Shown piece after piece: positions 60,392-64,000 of a stretch of 64,000 bases of DNA. The stretch comes from Limnoperna fortunei. Its lineage: Eukaryota > Mollusca > Bivalvia > Mytilida > Modiolidae. Numbering within the stretch: the first letter of the stretch is position 1; the number at the start of each line of letters is the position of its first letter. The stretch spans positions 43,053,927-43,117,926 of the forward strand of contig OX104119.1 of NCBI GenBank assembly GCA_944474755.1. Reading direction: 5' to 3'. The translations under genes were made by a program, and so were the position numbers. A model generated the notes under the pieces. That model was not told where the DNA came from. It saw only the letters and a program-made list of their open reading frames with translations, and made no database searches.

Positions 60392-60590
60392 GTAAGATAA
60401 TTGGTCAAGGTGGCTACATTCATTTGTCTTTCCATCACTTTGTCAAACTTCAGGTTTGTCTTACATAATATTCCATACATGTAATTTTAGGCAACAAAAA
60501 TGTATTTACTGTAACATGCTGAAAAAAAAATCTAGGTTATGCAAGATTGGAAAATGTTTATTGATAAATTTTTTGAACACTGAGCTTTTG

Positions 60591-60832
60591 TTTGTATGTT
60601 TGAATGATGTTTAAAAATTTTTCAGCTATATCATTGCATTTTTTATTTGGGAGGAAGTCGGACTACATTGAGATTACCCTACCTGTGATAGGAAAACTGG
60701 CAATCCTTGTCAATTAAGATTGGAGTTGAGTACACCCTGTCTGTAGTGAGATTTGAACCCGCAATCTCAGTGTTGACAGACCACATGATAAATAGCAGAT
60801 GAACTACCTTAACAACTCGGCCACCAAGGCCC
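60591..60832 (-). repeat. tRNA-derived SINE, reverse, 11-bp TSD
   Basis: Reverse complement of the 44.8-kb SINE with a degenerate A box (60815-60827) and a B box GGTTCAAATC near 60757. Flanked by CTGAGCTTTTG at 60580-60590 and 60833-60843. Sits between the convergent YqaJ and transposase genes. Confidence 0.93.
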
Positions 60833-60941
60833 CTGAGCTTTTGGGAGGATTCTGTCCTACTGTAATAATCATGAAAAAAGAAATAAGACAAATAGTGAAG
60901 GAGCCAAAAATAAAGGACAGTCAGGTAAAATAAACATTTTT

Positions 60942-62131
60942 TTATGCATTTTTAGGTACAATGTTTTTCCTAAAATTGGAAATGGCAAAGCAAACATAGA
61001 TAATTCTAGATCCAAGAGGCAGCTTGCTGTTTGGTAAATTGTTCTTTAAAATCTTAAACGTTTTTGAAAGGCCTATAATTCTTTCAATGTGGATCCTTTT
61101 AGATGCCACTCGCCTGTTATGAACTACCTCATGAGGGTCTAACTGACTTTTACCCTTTAATAACGTCGGTGTATTAACAAAAACATCCTTGTTGGCAAAC
61201 AGGTCCTGAACCATTATTCCTCTATCTGCCATTATAGAGTCCCCCTTTTCAAATAAATCATTATTTGTCTCCATCAATGACGACTTCTCAATAATTTGAC
61301 GATCACTAGCAGACCCTCCATAAGAATCAGAAATAAATGTTATTGCACCTTTTGGACTACACCCAATCATTGTTTTCAAAGTGTTTTTATGTTTATAGGT
61401 TGACCAAGTGGCACTTTGGTTTTCCACGTGAGATGGCTTATCTATTGGCACCTCAGTGGCATCTAAGAGGACTCGAGTATTTGGAAACTTTATCTTGAAA
61501 TCAGCTGGCATGTGTTCTTGAATAACATCTTTAGATGGCCAAATATCCAAGTCCTTTAACTGGAAATACAAAAAGTTAATCCATGTTATAATAATTCTGG
61601 AAACAGTACTTTCTGAAACCTTAAACAACATAGACAACTCAATATCCTCCTTGTTTTGTCACAGCTTGCAAAGCGTCATAAACAGTTGATCTTTTGGATG
61701 GAGTAGAGAGCATTTAAAGTCCAATTCAAAGGCACAGGGACCAAGTATATTAAAAAATAGCATGAAATGAGAATAATCCATAAACCCAGTATAATAACTT
61801 ATCATTCTGTCATCATATTCAAAACTATCTATTGAAAAAGTGCCAAATGTTGGAATGTTGCATTGTATTCCCTGATCATTAAAAGTACATTGAAGGTCAT
61901 TTTCGTCAGCAGAATGGACCACATCTGTAGAAATACTAGTTGTAACCTCAATTTCCTGTTGTATGTTGTCTTCAACATTGTGAAAAGCTGGCTTACTTGA
62001 CCTTGATTTTAAACGTTTTGTCCTTGGAGACAAATTTTCTTCTAACCCATTTTGATCAAAATTGTTGTATCCTCTCTGATGAAAATCAAAAACAGATGGG
62101 ATAGCATCTTTTTTCAATCTTGCTCTTTCAC
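60942..62131 (-). pseudogene. THAP/DDE (DDE_Tnp_4-like) transposase, ISL2EU-type, one stop
   Basis: Minus strand. The exon starts at 62131 after a TTTTAG acceptor with GERARLKKDAIPSVF, the C-terminal end of a THAP domain (the family's RL...AVPTIF). An Asp/Glu-rich linker follows, then FKVSESTVSRI (helix-turn-helix) and the catalytic core: LLDATEVPI (D), FISDSYGGSASDRQI (D), IMADRGI and RIHIERIIG (E). The frame is interrupted once, by TGA at 61658-61656 between LFMTLCK-L and QNKEDIELSM. Reading resumes in the same frame, and CGA to TGA is the simplest explanation. The zinc-binding N-terminal THAP exon is not found upstream, where a LINE fragment now lies. It is convergent with the YqaJ gene, the gene pair expected for ISL2EU. 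Confidence 0.85.
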
Positions 62132-62289
62132 CTAAAATATTAAATTTTAGATAAATATTATTTATACCATATTCATCATCACAAGTTTGGGTTTCGGTGT
62201 CCACATTTTGTACCCCATCATATCGAATACTACAAGACTAAAATCATAATGGCAATATATTGCAGACTTGATAAAAAGGTGAAATCTGG

Positions 62290-62700
62290 ATTCCGATATT
62301 ATATATCCTATCTTTATTTTCTCATGCACCTCTTTACAGAGGTATAGAAATACAAACATAAATGAATTTACAGTATATCAAAAACAATGTACATTTAGAA
62401 AAATACAACATATTTTTAAACAATATAATAGGGAAAATATATGATTAACCTGGAGGACACAACCTCTTTATTACAATTCTAATAAATTTACACAGTTCAC
62501 TTAATACTGTTACAGATTCTGATGACAACAGATCATTGTATTTCAAGATATTAGGATGGTTTCTGTATTTTGATGCAATATACAACTTCCTTTCATTAGT
62601 GAAACTGGAGCATTCAAACAGATAATGAAATTCGTCCCCTATTTCCCTTCCCGAGCATAAAGGACAAAGTCTATCTTCCCTGTTTATTGTCCTCTTATAT
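62290..62700 (-). pseudogene. LINE ORF2 C-terminus and 3' UTR fragment
   Basis: Minus strand. NREDRLCPLC, then GDEFHYLFECSSFTNERKLY, then SELCKFIRIVIKR, which is the Cys/His knuckle and end of a LINE reverse-transcriptase protein. A 3' UTR with hairpin CCTCTGTAAAGAGG and AATAAA follows at about 62315-62345. It lies where the THAP exon of the adjacent transposase should be. Confidence 0.75.
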
Positions 62701-62708
62701 ATGTATAC

Positions 62709-62965
62709 ATATATCTGGCGGAGGCTCAGGGCAATCTCCTCCATTTACCACCAGGAAAGAAATACCTGTATCACTTTGTACACTGTTTGATTTTTTATTA
62801 ATATTAAGAAAAAAATATTGAAACAACCAAATAAGAATGAAATTATACAACAATAAATAATCAATAAGAAACTAAATAAAACTTCATGCAGTATCTAGGT
62901 GTACTTTATTGTGCTACAGATATTTGTCAATGAATGCCCTGGGTGGGAATCGAACCCACATACCA
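62709..62965 (-). repeat. Inverted repeat, right copy, with tRNA T-arm motif
   Basis: Reverse complement of 56161-56458: near-identical over the first 30 nt, including GTGGGTTCGATTCCCAC, and over the last 65 nt, diverged in the middle. No matching target duplication was seen (left flank CT, right flank GA). Confidence 0.75.
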
Positions 62966-63595
62966 GAAAATGCAGAAAATGAGGCCAATTATATATATGT
63001 ATATACTTTATGACTCTATTGACACATCAAGAAACCAAACCCCAATACTGTCTTAAATGTACATTTGGAATGATTTATGAGTTATTAATATGTGTTGTAT
63101 TTAACAGTTTTGATGTTTTGTCCAGTGCATTTAATACTGCAGTAACATCAATAATAAGCATGTATCCCTATAGTACATTTTAGGTTGCATTTTCATCTTA
63201 TTTATATCTGCATTAAGGATATGTTGTAAAAATGCAAGTATGTACAGACCTGTTAACAGAAAAGAACAGAAAATATTATTACAAAAATATGGAATGTAAA
63301 ATAAGTTTTTTTACATTAAGAAATTAAAAATAATGAAAACATAAATATTATTAAATAAAAATACACACATGTAAACATGTGTACTCACATAATGCATATT
63401 CATGAATGGATTGTTAAATAAATACTTTTTTCATTTGCATTCAGTTATTGCAGAACTAAACATAATATTTGCCATGTGAACATTTTGATGCAGATTAGGT
63501 TGTTTTTGACATACTTCCCCATTTCCATTCTCTGTTTTTAATGACTAATATCTTGACATTAATCATACATATAAGTATGGTTCAATTTTGTCTTA
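62966..63595. other. AT-rich DNA, no gene seen
   Basis: No THAP-type Cys/His segment is present on the minus strand here, which is why the transposase N-terminus is called missing. Confidence 0.45.
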
Positions 63596-63599
63596 CATA

Positions 63600-63957
63600 C
63601 CTAGAACTCCAGGAACTCTGTAGTCAGTGTGAAGAAAATGCAGGTGATGTTGTGTTAGCCAAGTATTAATAACAATGACACCAAATGTCAACTCGAGAGT
63701 GACTCTAAACAATAAACACTCACCAACAACAGGTAAATCGCTAATATCCAACAGATATCGTCGTCACTCGTCTGCTCACTTCACACCCGCCAAATCGATA
63801 CCCTTTTCCACTCGTCTACACACAGTGTCACACACAACGGTATCCTTATTCCGGGATCCAGTCCACCTTGGTACATCCAATAACCAACGTATAGAATATA
63901 CTAGCGTAACGGTACTAGTAACTACGTGTGTACACACACCACACTCCCCCCTGTTTC
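63600..63957 (-). mobile_element. LTR and polypurine tract of an LTR retrotransposon (partial)
   Basis: On the minus strand AAACAGGGGGGAG (63944-63956) is followed by TGTGGTGTGTG at 63943. This PPT/TG junction has the same form as the one at 13044. The LTR continues to roughly 63600-63650, where a CA end was not fixed. Internal sequence, if any, lies beyond base 64000. Confidence 0.5.
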
Positions 63958-64000
63958 GAAAAAGAGGAGTTATATCTCAAATGATCTTACAGTGTACATC

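Noticed and set aside
56161..62965. Inverted repeats as the outer termini of the ISL2EU-type element
   Set aside because: The in-phase SAP exon at 55215 lies outside the left copy and no target duplication flanks the pair.
63600..63800. Open minus-strand stretch of about 55 codons ending at GTATGT
   Set aside because: No start codon or recognisable domain; more likely LTR sequence.

Overview
The window is AT-rich invertebrate nuclear DNA. Genes are split by GT-AG introns and sit in a dense bed of interspersed repeats. The tRNA-headed SINE, the hairpin-headed repeats starting AGCTCACCTGACC, and the block around 15.35 kb with a GCCAGACGCGCGTTTCGTCT core resemble repeats I associate with marine mussels and other bivalves. 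I therefore read it as a bivalve, probably mytilid, genome segment. No bacterial genes, rRNA genes, CRISPR arrays or convincing tRNA genes are present. Almost every recognisable protein comes from a mobile element or a mobile-element-like replication/recombination gene; the clearest exception is a short run of integrin-beta-type EGF exons.

Layout. 0-6 kb: SINE-like repeats, a minisatellite split by an RTE-type LINE, and a hairpin-headed tandem repeat. 6.8-13.8 kb: a decayed tyrosine recombinase (Crypton-like) gene between two 70-nt inverted repeats, with an LTR nested inside. 16.5-18.1 kb: three integrin-type EGF exons, one with a stop. 20.2-26.4 kb (minus): a decayed gene joining a Mutator-like transposase in frame to a DEDDh (DnaQ-type) exonuclease. 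26.4-27.8 kb: a deletion derivative of a different MULE with repeated-motif inverted ends. 28-31 kb: a SINE, a MITE with a verifiable empty site elsewhere in the window, and a LINE 3' end. 32.3-34.8 kb (minus): another decayed DDE-type transposase. 35.4-41.2 kb: an intact 1789-codon Helitron replicase (cysteine-protease-like N-terminus, HUH Rep, PIF1-type helicase). 42.6-50.3 kb: a multi-exon, undamaged RPA1-like single-strand DNA-binding protein gene. 55.2-60.4 kb: a seven-exon SAP-SWIM-YqaJ (lambda-exonuclease family) gene. 60.9-62.1 kb (minus): a convergent THAP/DDE transposase broken by one stop. The last few hundred bases hold an LTR and polypurine tract of an LTR retrotransposon that continues past the window.

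How they fit. The intact genes are all DNA-transaction proteins: HUH nickase/helicase, RPA-like ssDNA binder and YqaJ exonuclease, all on the plus strand within 25 kb. The simplest reading is nested, independent elements: a Helitron, and an ISL2EU-type transposon, whose known layout pairs a transposase with a YqaJ protein. The RPA-like gene either belongs to the Helitron, as in some plant and invertebrate Helitrons, or is a separate gene. The less conventional features are the transposase-exonuclease fusion, several unrelated repeat families sharing a 'terminal palindrome plus internal module' plan, and the palindrome and E2F-like sites upstream of the Helitron replicase.
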